Shown: positions 21,136-31,871, counted from the stretch's first letter. The stretch is DNA of 64,000 nucleotides from Cladorhizidae sp. MBARI D1340-BT2 (GCA_028752905.1 JAQNBH010000012.1:25801816-25865815), one strand, 5' to 3'. The notes: generated from the letters alone by a model not told the origin. Numbers and translations are program-made.

Positions 21136-23139
21136 AAACACGGGATAGGGTACTGGCTGTTTCAAAAACACTGCCAGTGCCCATCCTCAGACCTGTTCTG
21201 TTGCAGGGATGGATGGAAGATCACGCTAGTAGGGAGCAGATTTACTCATGAGGCCGAATCAAGATACGCACCCATCGAAGGGGAAGCACTGGCTGTGGCT
21301 GATGCCCTGGACAAAGCCCGCCACTTTGTCTTGGGTTGCAAAAACCAAACCATAGCTGTGGACCACCGACCCCTCCTGAAGATCTTTGGAGACCGCTCGC
21401 TGGACATCAGCAACACGAGGCTGAGGAATCTGAAAGAGAAGACCCTCCGTTACAGGTTTAAGATGTCACACATCCCTGGCGTCAAGAATAGGGCTTCAGA
21501 TACACTCTCTCGCCACCCTTCTGGCTCCACCGCACCAGCCAAGATGCATCTCCAAGATGATGTCAGCTCTGTCTCCGTCCAGCGTCACCCCAAAATCCAC
21601 ATCCCCAGCCAACTGATGGCCGGGTTATCCACAGTCTCGCACGACGAAGACCCTATGGAAACCCTCCTCCACGAGTCCCTGATCTCCACACTCTCGGCCA
21701 CATCCATCACCACCTGGGAAGAGGTCCAGACCGCCACCTCCTCAGACGAGACCATGTCCAAACTCCTCGACACAATCGAGGAAGGATGGCCCGACACTCG
21801 ACTTCTGACACCCCCTACCATCAGGGAATACTTCAACGTACGCCAGCATCTCTACGCTACTGACGGCATCGCTATCTACAAAGATCGCATCGTCATCCCC
21901 CCATCCCTCAGGAAAGCGTGTCTCACCGCTCTCCACGCGGCTCACCAGGGCACCTCTGCCATGACCGCACGAGCTGAGACCTCGATCTTCTGGCCTGGCA
22001 TCACTGCCGACATCCACCAGCTACGATCTTCATGCACTACCTGCAACCGGATGGCACCCTCACAGGCAGCTCTGCCACCCACACCTCCCACGCCGTCGGA
22101 ATACCCTTTCCAATGTATCTGCGCCGACTATTTTCATTACAAAGGCCATGCCTACTTAGTCATCGTGGACAGATACACAAACTGGCCCATCCTCGCCAGG
22201 GCAAGAGGAGGATCCAAAGGCCTCGTCGCCATACTACGACACACCTTCGCCACCTATGGCATTCCGGATGAGCTTGCCTCGGACAGGGCCCCCGAATTCA
22301 CAGCTCACGAGACCACACAACTGCTCCGTGACTGGCGGGTCCACCATCGCCTCACCTCAGTGGCTTTTCCCCACGGCAACTGCCGGGCCGAAATAGCAGT
22401 TAAGACTGTCAAGAGAATCATAGCCGGCAACGTTGGCTCTGATGGTGACATCGATGTGGACGCAGTACAACGTGCCATACTCCTATACCGCAACTCACCT
22501 GATCCTGCCACCAAGCAGTCACCTGCCACATGCCTCTTCGGCCACCCCACTCGGGATCTCATCCCCCTCGTCCCAGGAAAATACCACCCTCACCCTACAT
22601 GGCAGGATAACCTCTCACAGAGAGAGACAGACCTACGCCAGAGACACAGCCTGGCCCAAGAGCGTTGGACGGAGCACACAAGACAGCTTTCCCCGCTTAA
22701 AGTTGGAGACCGGGTGCGCCTACAAAACCAGACAGGGAACTTTCCCAACAAATGGGACCGCACCGGCTGCGTTGTTGAAGTTAAACAATTTCACCAATAC
22801 GGAATCAGAGTCGACGGATCAAGCCGCCTGACCCTCCGCAACAGGCGCTACCTCAGGCGATTCACCCCGGCCAAAACCCAACCGTCACAACGTTCTATCC
22901 TGGAGGACATCGCAGCCTCTAAACCACCCCACCCACCACCCAATTTCGCCATCCACCTGCCCCCCGTTCCACAGAGCACCACCACCACACCGTCTCCTGT
23001 GATTTCCCCCCCCGATCCCAGAGATACTTCCGTTTCCCGACGCCCCCTCCCCTGCTACTCCGGCCCGGCCCCCTCTCTCTCCACTACCATCCACCCCCCC
23101 TACAGCTCCTCCGCCAGCTACGCCCCAGGCCTCCGATAA
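21078..23139 (+). pseudogene. RNase H and integrase part of gypsy element 1
   Basis: Reading continues in another frame (open from 20992) because of the upstream 64-bp duplication. RNase H shows CLATDWSKHGIGYWL, then SRFTHEAESRYAPIEGEALA and AVDHRPLLKIFGDRS. A chromodomain-less integrase follows with an HHCC finger (LHAAHQGT ... CTTC), catalytic Asp in CADYFHYKGHAYLVIVDRY, a second Asp in SDRAPEFTAHE, and Glu in CRAEIAVKTVKR. A GPY/F-like C-terminal region comes next (WDRTGCVVEVKQFHQYGIRV), then a Pro-rich tail. A basic RRSDRQRKQ motif lies in another frame at about 23196-23222 and corresponds to an RRSMRTIKPP motif in element 2. Confidence 0.9.
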
Positions 23140-23293
23140 CCAAGGCCTCCTCCAACCAAGGACCCTTATCACCGCCCAACCCAAGCCACCGTTGAGAAGA
23201 TCCGACAGACAGCGAAAGCAACCCAATCGGCTTGAGTATCAGCTTTTCTGAAGAGAGAACACTACCAGCCTTTACCCCTACTGGCCAAAGACT

Positions 23294-23302
23294 AGGGGGA
23301 AG
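23294..23302 (+). other. Polypurine tract of element 1
   Basis: agggggaag lies directly before the 3' LTR (23303), in the position expected for plus-strand priming. Confidence 0.8.
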
Positions 23303-23491
23303 TAGACAATAACCAACAGTAACTAACACGCACACGCATATGTATAGGTAGCTATTGACCCGTTACCTAGCGTAGACCCCTTACCTAATGTAAGCCCTTT
23401 ACCAGGCATTGTCAGTCAATGACAGCATTGTTAATCACCACTTGATGTTTTGTGCGAGTTTGATGCAAATAGGCGGATGCCTTATTCTTTA
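23303..23491 (+). repeat. 3' LTR of gypsy element 1 (189 bp)
   Basis: It matches the 5' LTR except for four substitutions and a 9-bp insertion (tataggtag) after the first 'catatg'. Confidence 0.95.
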
Positions 23492-24922
23492 ATGATGTTT
23501 CTGCGATAGTCAGGGCTGTCTGCAGAAACATTGGCTCATGTACTAGTCTTGATGTAATCCTGGGAATGCTAACAGGTATGCTAATGCTGTCAGCAAAAGT
23601 CTTCAAACCAAGCATGGATTTCTGCTTCACAGATTGTTTTAAACAGTTCCAACTCCAGTTGCACATCTGAAATGTGTTCATATGCAGACATAACATCATG
23701 AGTCCTCTTTGATAGGTTGATATCGAAGACTACTAAAGATTCTCATTGTAATGCTGAATGAAACAAGAAATTCAAAAGAAGGAAGTTGATGAAGGAAACT
23801 ATTTGCTTTTGTCAAGCTTTCTGAATCCCAAGACCAATTGCTATACTCTGAACTACTGGTGCTAATCGATTCCATAGTCTTGATAATGGCAAGATACAAG
23901 TCATAAAGTACCAAATAGGAATCTGTCCTCTGAACCCAGCGTGTTCAGGACAAGTCCTTGAGTTTAACTCTTTTCTCTGCAGGTGAAACTGATTCAATAA
24001 CATGCTCAAAAAAATGCTGACGCTTTGTGGAATACTTCTCAATTTCTGAAATAACACCATTGATATTTCTGATATTGGAAATTGAGCATGCTCTCATAAT
24101 ACAAAGATTCAACTGGTGACTCTGGCAGTGAGTATACAAAGCTAAAGGCATACTTGACAGATCCTTACCTGAACACCCACATTGCAAGGCATACTGGCTG
24201 CACCATCATAGCCTTGACCTCTACAGAAGCCACATCTATGTCATGTGCTTGAAGCCAAGAAAGAGGAGCAGTTGAGATGGAATCACCTGTAATACGTTCT
24301 ACAGAAATAAAATCAGGAAACTCTTCTCTGATTTGTTTCTCAGCATTAACAAACCGTATCACTAATTGAAACCTGCTACAAATTAGCACCATCTGTTACC
24401 TCATCTGCTAATATGGTTGCTTCTTTTATTTCTTTAATAATCTTGTTCCAGATTGTGCTGCTACCTACTATGGTTCATTTTGGATGGTCTTAGAGGTATA
24501 CACTGCATTTCGAGGTGCATTTTCCAGATGCATGCACAGCACCTCGTCCGTCTTGGTCCTAAATTGGACCAGTTCAATAAAGTTACCTTTATTATCGAAC
24601 TCAGTTGCTGTAACATCATCTCTAAGACCTCTAAAACAAAGACCTTGCATTGCACAAAAGCAAACACACTCTAACAGTGACTTAACCACCATTGTATTTG
24701 CAGCCACTTGCTCTTTACGTTGCTTGCTGAGCATGCAAGCAACATTCTGGGTTGGTGCAGCAGAACATGAACCTCTGAAAGTAACCATTATTGTCATTGA
24801 ATCATGATGATATTGATGGCTAAGACAAGCTGAAGACTGCTTAGTCCAGACCTGTAAAGGCTTTGTTACAAAGATCCCTAACTTTTGCTGCCTAATGTCG
24901 CTGGGAGCAAACAAAGCACAAG

Positions 24923-25130
24923 TAGTTAAATGCAATGCACCTTCTCATTCATGGATCAAACTGGATAATAAATCGATATGATGTTCAGAGATGCGTGCTC
25001 TAACTAAAGTGTATGACAAGGGGCATGCGCATGGTAAGGGATCGCTAACATGGTAAGGGATCGCTATAACAGGGAGGTACATGATACAAGGTGTGTGCAT
25101 GGAATGAATAGTTTAGATGATTATTGTCTA
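24923..25130 (-). repeat. 3' LTR of gypsy element 2 (208 bp)
   Basis: On the minus strand it reads tagacaataatcatc ... catttaacta. It contains two copies of a 'catggtaagggatcgcta' block (plus-strand sense). The polypurine tract (tggggggaga on the minus strand) lies next to it at 25131-25140. Confidence 0.95.
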
Positions 25131-26950
25131 TCTCCCCCCAAGTCCTTCGTCAGGGGGACTGAAAGAGTTAGGAGCCTGTCCGTATCTTTGCGGGGGCTTT
25201 ATGGTCCTCATACTTCTCCGTAGGGTCTGGTCTGGGTTGATGGGTTTGGGTGGTGGTGGTGGGATCTTGGCCAACGTTTTGGGGGCCAGTAGTGGTAGGT
25301 TGTCTCGGTGGTTCTGGGTGCCGGCGACAGCTGCGTATGTTCGGGTGGTGGCCGGCGTGGTAGTTGGCTGCCTCTGGGTTGTTGGTTCCAGAGAGCCAGG
25401 TAATGGTTGGCTGGTTGATGTAGCCGGGGTGATTGGTAGAGGTTGGCTGGGTGGTGGTGCCTGGGTGCCTGGTGATGAGTGGCTAGGTGGCGGTGCCTGG
25501 TGATGGGTGGCTAGGTGGCGGTGCCGGGGTGCCTGGTGATGGTAGGGGGTGGTCCGGTGGTGGGATGGGGAAGGTGTTCCTCCTGAGGTATTGGCGGTTG
25601 CGAGTGGTAAGTCTGCCGTTGCTGTCCATCCGGACTTGATACTGATGATACTGCATGACCTCTACCACCACGCCTGTGCTGTCCCATTTGGTTGGGTGGT
25701 GGCTGGGTTTTGCACCAGTACTCTGTCTCCGCGTATGAGGGGGGAGAGGTTTTTGGTGTGCTCCGTCCAGCGTTTCTTGCCCAGGGATTGGCGCTTCTCT
25801 AGTGCTGTTAGCCTTATCTGTTGGGTAGCACCTTCCTGGGTCGGCTGTTGAAGTCGTGTTGGGAGGGTAGGTAGCAGGTCTCTGGTTGGGCGGCCAAAGA
25901 GGCACATGGCCGGTGACGTCCTCGTGTCAGGGCAGGGGCAGTTCCTGTAGGTCAGGAGTGCCTTGAAGAAGGCTGACTTCAGGGCGCCCCCTGGGTCTGT
26001 GTTCCCGGTGATGAGTCGCTTGACGGTTTTGACCCCTGTTTCGGGTTGTTCGCGTGGGGGTGGTATGCCGAGGATGTCCTGTGGTGGACCCCCCAGCTAG
26101 CCAGCAGATCTTTTGTTGCGTGGGCGGTGAATTCGGGTCCTCCATCTGTTGTGAGCGTGGCTGGGATGCCAAAGGTTGCAAAGGTCTCCCTGAGTACCTG
26201 TATGAGGCCTGTGGCTCCGCTGCTCGCCTGCGATACGATGGGCCATCCCGAGAAGCGATCCACCAGTACGAGGTAGACGGATCCTTCGTGGTGGAAGAAG
26301 TCTGCGTGTAGGTGCTCGAACGGGTGGTCCGCCTCCTCAGGGGTTATTGGTGGCATGTGGGGTTGAGAGGGGGCATTCCCGTTGCAGATGTGGCATCTGC
26401 TCCTTGTGGCGGCGATATCTGCTGTCAGGCCTGGCCAGTATATGGATGCTTTCGCCCTGGCTGTCATCCCGCTTGTCCCTTGGTGTGCAGTGTGCAGGGT
26501 GGCAAGGCATGCTTGCCGTAGGGAGGAGGGGATGATGAGACGGTCGCCCAGACATACCACGTCGTCGACTATTGTGAGGTCGGTTATCACAGGAAAATAC
26601 GCCTGTATCCCCACTGGGAGCAAGTCACGTTTGTTGGGGGGTCCTGCTTCTATGACCAGCATAAGGTCCTGGAGGGACTGGTCTGCCGTGGTGGCTGTCT
26701 GAAGCTGTTCCCAGTTGATGGGGGTGGCTGAGATCGCTGCGCACATTGCTGAGGAGAGGCCGTCGTCGTCTGCGAGGGCAAGGGTGGAGCAGTTCGGGCC
26801 GGGGGCTGGCAGGTCATCTGGCAGGTGGAGTCTGGCGGGTGTCCTTGTCCCAGATGGGTGACGTGACAGGGCGTCACTGGTCAGGTTTCTGGCGCCCGGG
26901 ATGTATACCATCCTGAAGCGGTACCTGAGGGTCTTCTCTTTGGATTCCTC
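25131..26950 (-). pseudogene. Integrase part of element 2, frameshifted
   Basis: Continues after the frame change near 26945: KEKTLRYRFRMVYIPGARN, then the HHCC finger (LHTAHQGTSGMTAR ... CHIC), Asp in LHADFFHHEGSVYLVLVDRF, Asp in TTDGGPEFTAHATK, then a frame change near 26040 next to the catalytic Glu (TGVKTVKR in the new frame). Next come MCLFGRPTRDLLP and WTEHTKNLSPL. A further frame change near 25690 precedes WDSTGVVVEVMQYHQYQVRM. The tail is Pro/Thr-rich to about 25140 and includes RRSMRTIKPPQRYG. Confidence 0.88.
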
Positions 26951-29900
26951 AGGCGGGGATTCGGGATGTCCTCCAGGCACCTGTCCCCGAATAGCTTTAG
27001 CAGTGGTTTGTGGTCCACCGCTACTGTCAGGTCCCGGCACCCGAGTACAAAGTGCCTGGCTTTGTCAAGCGCGTCGGCTACGGCTAGGGCCTCCCCTTCC
27101 ACAGGGGCGTATCGAGACTCTGCTGCATGAGTGAATCTCGACCCCACCAAGGTGACGCGCCAGCCGTCCCGGCAACAGAAAGGATCGCGGGACAGGCACT
27201 GGCAGTGTTTCTGTGTGAGCCAGAAGCCAATCCCGTCCTTGCTCCAGTCTGTCGCCAGGCAGGTGGGGCGCCCCTTGTCGAAGATCTCTACTCCCGCTCG
27301 GATGCTCTCGCATATGTGTTGTTTGGACGCGGCGAGGGCTTCGGTCAGCTGATCTGACCATTGGAAGGGGGTGGAGGGCTTCAGGAGATCCCTGAAGGGG
27401 AGCATGGTTGCCGTCATGGCGAAGGTGTAGGAAATTTGGTTTACAAGGCCAAACCATGCTCTGATGTCAGTGATGTTTGTTGGGGTGGGGAATTCCTTGA
27501 TGGCCGCCGTGAATTTGTCAGCGGGGCGGACCTCTGTGGGGGTGACTGTGAACCCCGCGAACTCCACTTCGTCTTCTGCAAAGCGGAACTTCGTTGGGTT
27601 CAGGGTGATGCCGTTCGTGGCACAAATGTGCAGCCACCGCACTGCCTGATAGAAGGATCCCTCTATGTCATCCGCCCATAGCAGGGCATCATCGATGCAC
27701 TTGGTCTTGTTGGTTACATTGGTAATGAGGGCGTCGTACCGTGCCGTGTAGGCGTCTCCCGAGGCGATGTAGCCTTGTGGGGCTGTTAGGTAGCGGTACC
27801 TCCCCCAGGGTGTGATAAACGTGGTGTAATGTTTGTCTCCCTCAGCTAGGGCCACGGAGTGGTAGCCGTTCCACGCGTCGAAGATTGTTTTCTTCATCAT
27901 TCGTGGGATGGCCCTGGCCTGGTGGAAGGGTGAGGGGCAGTGGTGGGTCTCCCGGGTGGCGTGCTGGTTGAGGGGTTGGAAGTTTATGGTCCTCCTGAGC
28001 GCCCCGTTCTTCTTGGTGCAGATCACCATTCGGTGGCACCAAGTGACGGGCGTGCCCAGGGGGACCTTTTCCAGCACGCCGAGCCGGACATCCCTGTCCA
28101 GCCCTGCCTTCACCTCCTCCTGCCAGTGAATAGGTATGGTGATGGGGGTGTGGCACGGTTTGGGGACAGCGTTGGGGTCGATCTTCAGCGAGAGAGGGGG
28201 GCCGGACATCATAGGCAGAGGCTGGTGTTCGCACATGTTGAATGCGCTGGATGCGTAGAGGTTGAGGAGATACTTCTCCAGCTTCTGTCTGTTTCCCTCT
28301 GTGGCTGGGAATGGCAGTGTCGTGGGCCTATCTGGTGGTGGGGATCTGGTGGGGCAGGAGCATGGGCGAGCCGCAGGTTGTGTCTGAGGTGCTGGTGGTT
28401 TGGCCTGCCGAGTTAGTGGTGGGCTTGTCCCGGTGGTTCCGGTGTCCCTAATCAGTGCCAGTGGTTGGCTGGTGATCTTGCCGTTCGGGGCTGGTGAACG
28501 CAGCGGGAATCCCAGATTAATTAGTCCCAGGTCGCTGCATGCTGACATGCTGAGGTAAAGCTTGGTGGCTACGGGACTAAAGTACACCATTTGCCTCGTT
28601 TCCTTGTCTGTGTCTCTGGCTCTGATCCTGGTGAGTGCGGCTCCCATAATGGGCATGGGGTTGCCACTGGCAGAGTTCATGGTGAGGGAGCTTGGGATGA
28701 GGTCTTGTACACTGAGGTTGAGGCCACGCATGAGGGTGGGGCCTGCCAAGCAACTCTGGCAGCCGGTGTCGGCGAGGGCACTTGTGGTGAGGTTTCGCCG
28801 CTCTCTCCTGAGGGTTTGCCCGTGGGTCTGGAAGTCTGCTCGATGGGTGGAGACGATGACGTTGAGGGTTGGTTGGGGTGGTGAGCGACGCTGTGCCCAG
28901 GTTTGGGATGCCTGGTCCCAGGTTTGGTGTGGCAGGGTGCCTTCCGTCATGTCGCTGACCATTTCCTGGATGGCACTCTCTTGCTCTGCTGTCTGCCAAC
29001 ACATCTGTGATGTGTGGTTGGGGCGGCCGCAGGATTGGCAAGTTTTACCAAATGCAGGGCATTGGGTCCTCCTGATGGCCGTCCTTGCTCTGGTGCCATG
29101 GCCTTGGCGGCCGCAGAAGCAGCATGCTGTCTTGCTGTTCGGATGTGGGGTGGGCGTGGTTGTGGGCCATATGGGCGTGGCTGACCGGTTGGGTTTGGGG
29201 TGCGTGGCTTTGGGTGGTGGGTGCTGCCGCTGGAGCTTATACCCACTATGCAGTGCATCCCCCTGGTCTGCCTCATCATTGATGGCACTGTTGCTAGCTT
29301 GGGGTGGGGTAGTCATTGTGGTAAATGATTGCTTGCCTATGACCCTCACCATTATAAACTGTACCAGCTCCTCGACTGTCTGGTCTTTGTCTGGCTCCCT
29401 CAACAGGTCCGCCTGGATGTCGGGGTCGGCGAGGCCGACGCACAGTTGGTCCGCCACTCTGTCCTCGCTCTGGCTGTTGACTATCGCACAGCCCGTGCAT
29501 TTTCGGTCGAATCGACACACCTCGGCCTGGCCTCGCAGGCGGGCCACGAACGACCTGACGGTTTCGCCCCTGTCTTGAGTCATCCTAGAGAGCGTCACTC
29601 TGGCTGCCCTCTTGTTCTCCTCCTGCACTGCCATAGCTCTGATGGCTGCCAGGAGGTCTGGCTCTGTGTATTCCCTGAGGGGCGTGGGGCCGGTGGCGTT
29701 CATGGTGACGTCCCGGCGGAGCTTGGGGTCTAGGCATGCCAGCAGCTGGATGGTGATATGTGGGGCAGCCAGGCTGGCTGCCTGCGAGTACTCTTTCCAC
29801 CGGTTCAGGAAGTACTGCCACCCCTTCGAGGTTTCTCCGGCTGATAGCTCTGGTCTGGGGATTTGGGTGGGCTTGAAGGAGGCTGCCTGACTGTGGTCCA

Positions 29901-29997
29901 TCGAGATGTGGCCTGTCATGAGGGCTACTGCCATTCCTGGTTCTGTCCCCTCCGCTATGGTGAAGGGGCAGCCGGCTTTGGGGCAGTTCGCTGCCAT
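26881..29997 (-). CDS. Gag-protease-RT-RNase H polyprotein of element 2
   Basis: A single 1038-codon frame from ATG at 29997, 124 nt after the 5' LTR. A C2H2-like finger (C5, C10, H30, H35) opens Gag. The capsid-like helical region spans about 55-225 (QDRGETVRSFVARLRGQAEV), and the double zinc knuckle about 292-333 (CCFCGRQGHG, CPAFGKTCQSCGRPNHTSQMC). The protease triad DTG is at about 410-412 (LADTGCQSCLAG). RT spans about 600-850 with WCHRMVICTKKNGALRRT and the catalytic KCIDDALLW. RNase H runs about 880-1010 (TCLATDWSKDGIGFWL, SRFTHAAESRYAPVEGEALA, AVDHKPLLKLFGD). It loses frame near 26945 in NPRLRN. Gag, protease and RT are fused without a visible recoding site, unlike the Ty3 prototype. 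Confidence 0.92.
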   Translation of the reverse strand: MAANCPKAGCPFTIAEGTEPGMAVALMTGHISMDHSQAASFKPTQIPRPELSAGETSKGWQYFLNRWKEYSQAASLAAPHITIQLLACLDPKLRRDVTMNATGPTPLREYTEPDLLAAIRAMAVQEENKRAARVTLSRMTQDRGETVRSFVARLRGQAEVCRFDRKCTGCAIVNSQSEDRVADQLCVGLADPDIQADLLREPDKDQTVEELVQFIMVRVIGKQSFTTMTTPPQASNSAINDEADQGDALHSGYKLQRQHPPPKATHPKPNRSATPIWPTTTPTPHPNSKTACCFCGRQGHGTRARTAIRRTQCPAFGKTCQSCGRPNHTSQMCWQTAEQESAIQEMVSDMTEGTLPHQTWDQASQTWAQRRSPPQPTLNVIVSTHRADFQTHGQTLRRERRNLTTSALADTGCQSCLAGPTLMRGLNLSVQDLIPSSLTMNSASGNPMPIMGAALTRIRARDTDKETRQMVYFSPVATKLYLSMSACSDLGLINLGFPLRSPAPNGKITSQPLALIRDTGTTGTSPPLTRQAKPPAPQTQPAARPCSCPTRSPPPDRPTTLPFPATEGNRQKLEKYLLNLYASSAFNMCEHQPLPMMSGPPLSLKIDPNAVPKPCHTPITIPIHWQEEVKAGLDRDVRLGVLEKVPLGTPVTWCHRMVICTKKNGALRRTINFQPLNQHATRETHHCPSPFHQARAIPRMMKKTIFDAWNGYHSVALAEGDKHYTTFITPWGRYRYLTAPQGYIASGDAYTARYDALITNVTNKTKCIDDALLWADDIEGSFYQAVRWLHICATNGITLNPTKFRFAEDEVEFAGFTVTPTEVRPADKFTAAIKEFPTPTNITDIRAWFGLVNQISYTFAMTATMLPFRDLLKPSTPFQWSDQLTEALAASKQHICESIRAGVEIFDKGRPTCLATDWSKDGIGFWLTQKHCQCLSRDPFCCRDGWRVTLVGSRFTHAAESRYAPVEGEALAVADALDKARHFVLGCRDLTVAVDHKPLLKLFGDRCLEDIPNPRLRNPKRRPSGTASGWYTSRAPET

Positions 29998-30106
29998 AAG
30001 GTGGGCGGGCGTTAATTGGAGAAGTGAAAATCGGTCTCCAAAGCGTCCTAACCTCTAGTCAGCACTCCTGCTGGTGAGGCACACTGTCTAGCTGGATATA
30101 CTCGAG

Positions 30107-30203
30107 AGTTAGAGCACGCATAGTTAAATGCAATGCACCTTCTCATTCATGGATCAAACTGGATAATAAATCGATATGATGTTCAGAGATGCGTGCTCTA
30201 ACT
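30107..30203 (-). promoter_or_regulatory. Self-complementary primer-binding pair of element 2
   Basis: Read on the minus strand, the 14 nt after the 5' LTR (30120 down to 30107, tgcgtgctctaact) are the exact reverse complement of LTR positions 30203 down to 30190 (agttagagcacgca). The LTR-terminal A again adds one pair. Element 1 has a different 14-mer in the same place, also complementary to its own LTR. From predicted RNA start to LTR end is 83 nt here and 78 nt in element 1. Confidence 0.77.
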
Positions 30204-30328
30204 AAAGTGTATGACAAGGGGCATGCACATGGTAAGGGGTCGCTAACATGGTAAGGGATCGCTATAACAGGGAGGTACATGATACAAGGTGTGTGCATGG
30301 AATGAATAGTTTAGATGATTATTGTCTA
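30121..30328 (-). repeat. 5' LTR of gypsy element 2 (208 bp)
   Basis: It is identical to the 3' LTR except for two transitions (gcacat/gcgcat and ggggtcg/gggatcg). On the minus strand the RNA is predicted to start near 30203 (tttAGTTAGAG). Confidence 0.95.
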
Positions 30329-31072
30329 ACAAGCTTTACAGAGCTTTACAGTAGACAACATCTTGAGAAATGCTGTAATGCAGCCATGGAGATGATGCCT
30401 AACCCACTCAGCTTTAAAGCGATGATCGATGCCAAAAAAATTCTTAGCAGGATAATTACATGAATGCAATTGATGATGTTAAGTTTAATACTTTGTGTTA
30501 GGTGATTTAAATTTCCACTTTGTAGCAAAATGCCAATATCCAGATAGGCAGGATGAGGGGGGGAAGAAGAGAAGATGTCAAACTTGATGAACTTGGTTCA
30601 GGATCCAACTGGGCTGATTCAGTTTGAGGGTAAACTGCAGTAGGTTGATTCATTCACTGCATAGGCTGTAGTCGGGGATAAATTATTATCAGGACAGTTT
30701 TCTTCTGAGGACTTCTTTTTCTTTAACCAAGTACCCAGAGAAGTTTGATCAACAGATCTCTTCATGGCTAGCGTAATTTCAAACACCAAGTTCCACACCA
30801 CGCAAAACAAGGTGCAGGGCTAGACATCTGTGCAGCATGGCTATTGACACACCCACAATTGTGTAATGAGCAACTAAACTGCAGCTCTTGCTTGCAGCGA
30901 GTATGTTCCATGCACAGACCCTTTACCAACCGCAGCACTGGCCCATATTGCAGAAAACTGAGAAGCATAAGAAGCAGACTCAGTGAGTGCATTTTGAGTC
31001 AATTAGCTAATGTTAAGGCTGGAGGGGGGTTCTTAAGTACCCAAAGACCCCTCCCCCCTGAACCCGCCATTG

Positions 31073-31871
31073 GTCAGTGCGTATATAATGTGCACATCAA
31101 AATAATCATAACATTTCTACTTTTATGATGTCTGCTGCAAAACAAAACAAAAAATACAACAACAACAACAAAACAGAACAACAACTAAACAGAACAACAA
31201 AACAGAACAACAACATAACAGAAGCTGATGTCTTTGCAATGTAGCAACATCAGAGTAGCCATCTTATCTGTCAAGCCATCAGCAGGCTAGATCTGTAAAA
31301 TGAGATGATTCTGGAATGTATGTCTCTATATACTTCAGTTATATGAGGTCTTGCTGACTGTGCACAAATTGATTATGCAAAATTGAACTGGTACAGTTGA
31401 CGACTACTTCTTTGTCAAGAAGGTTAGCAAAATTCTCTTCTACCATTCATCCATGGGAAGCCATGTTGCAGGTAAGTTCATCTTTTGTAGCAATGAGTAC
31501 ACGTGTTCCATGAACTCATTGGTTGATTAATTGAAGCCAGCTCTATAATATTGTGGTGATAGGAAGTTGTAAATTAGTGGTATAGTGAATCTTATCTCTG
31601 CCAAGGTCAAAGAAATACCATAGCCAGTTCTAAATACAGCCTTTCCACTAGCAGTGGTGGATGTTCCCCAAACCCCCCCCCCCCCCCCCACCCCCCCCCC
31701 CTCCCGACATCCCGACAGCTCTTTGGCCCCGAGTCTTTATAGCCTTTGGCTGAACACCTGCCAGAGGTTGGGAAAGGTCCTAATCGCTTCAATAAGCTTC
31801 TCTTCTCAAGGTATCATTAATAAAGTGCAGAGTTCAACACACTATGTTCTAGGATTCTGATTGGTCTAACA
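31073..31871. other. Gene-free DNA with simple repeats
   Basis: Contains an A/C-rich run of (CAA)n/(AAACAG)n type at about 31138-31222 and a C-run interrupted by single A and T bases at about 31672-31703. No exon was recognised. Confidence 0.6.

Larger units (their letters stand above)
18122..23496 (+). mobile_element. Ty3/gypsy LTR retrotransposon 1 (complete, degenerate)
   Basis: LTRs at 18127-18306 and 23303-23491 bound the element, with the target-site duplication atgat at 18122-18126 and 23492-23496. Internal order is leader with primer-binding site, gag-protease, RT, RNase H, integrase and polypurine tract, the Ty3/gypsy order (integrase after RNase H). The LTRs differ by four substitutions and a 9-bp insertion in the 3' copy, so the insertion is fairly recent. 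The coding region is broken by a frame change near 20110-20140, a TGA at 20694 and a 64-bp duplication at 21008-21135. No envelope gene is present. The coding DNA is much richer in GC than the flanking hAT. Confidence 0.95.
24918..30333 (-). mobile_element. Ty3/gypsy LTR retrotransposon 2 (near-complete)
   Basis: Identical-length LTRs (208 bp) at 24923-25130 and 30121-30328, with the target duplication acaag at 24918-24922 and 30329-30333. The LTRs differ at only two positions by my reading, so this is a young insertion. It belongs to the same lineage as element 1: LTRs begin tagacaataa, with the same domain order, the same CIDD box and the same primer-site geometry. The nucleotide sequences are nevertheless well diverged. 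Three single-base-type frame changes (near 26945, 26040 and 25690) break an otherwise continuous polyprotein. In such a young copy some of these could be assembly indels. Confidence 0.95.
18010..31073 (-). pseudogene. hAT transposase pseudogene 2, split by two gypsy elements
   Basis: Three minus-strand pieces form one hAT (P52rIPK-like) transposase. The N-terminal part (about 30810-30329) starts MKRSVDQTSLGTWLKKKK and leads into a zinc-binding segment (LCKAC). The middle (24922-23497) has LFAPSDIRQQKLG, FVTKP, CFRGLRDD, APRNAVYTSKTIQNE and HCQSHQLNLCIMRA. The C-proximal part (18126-about 18010) contains WNHITTEMETRFGS. The interruptions are gypsy element 2 (24923-30328, target duplication acaag) and gypsy element 1 (18127-23491, target duplication atgat). 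Mentally removing each gypsy with one target copy joins hAT-like reading across the junction, so both inserted into this gene. A hAT-like end (gaacccgccattgg) lies near 31060-31073. The C-terminal dimerisation region is missing or displaced by the minisatellite at 17235-18009. Stops in the middle part show that it is dead. Confidence 0.82.

Noticed and set aside
23139..23302. Envelope-like gene between integrase and the 3' LTR
   Set aside because: Only 160 bp remain, with no signal peptide or transmembrane segment; element 2 has only a Pro-rich tail.
28562..29578. Long plus-strand frame of 338 codons opposite element 2 gag
   Set aside because: It is antisense to a clear Gag-protease frame in GC-rich DNA and shows no domain.
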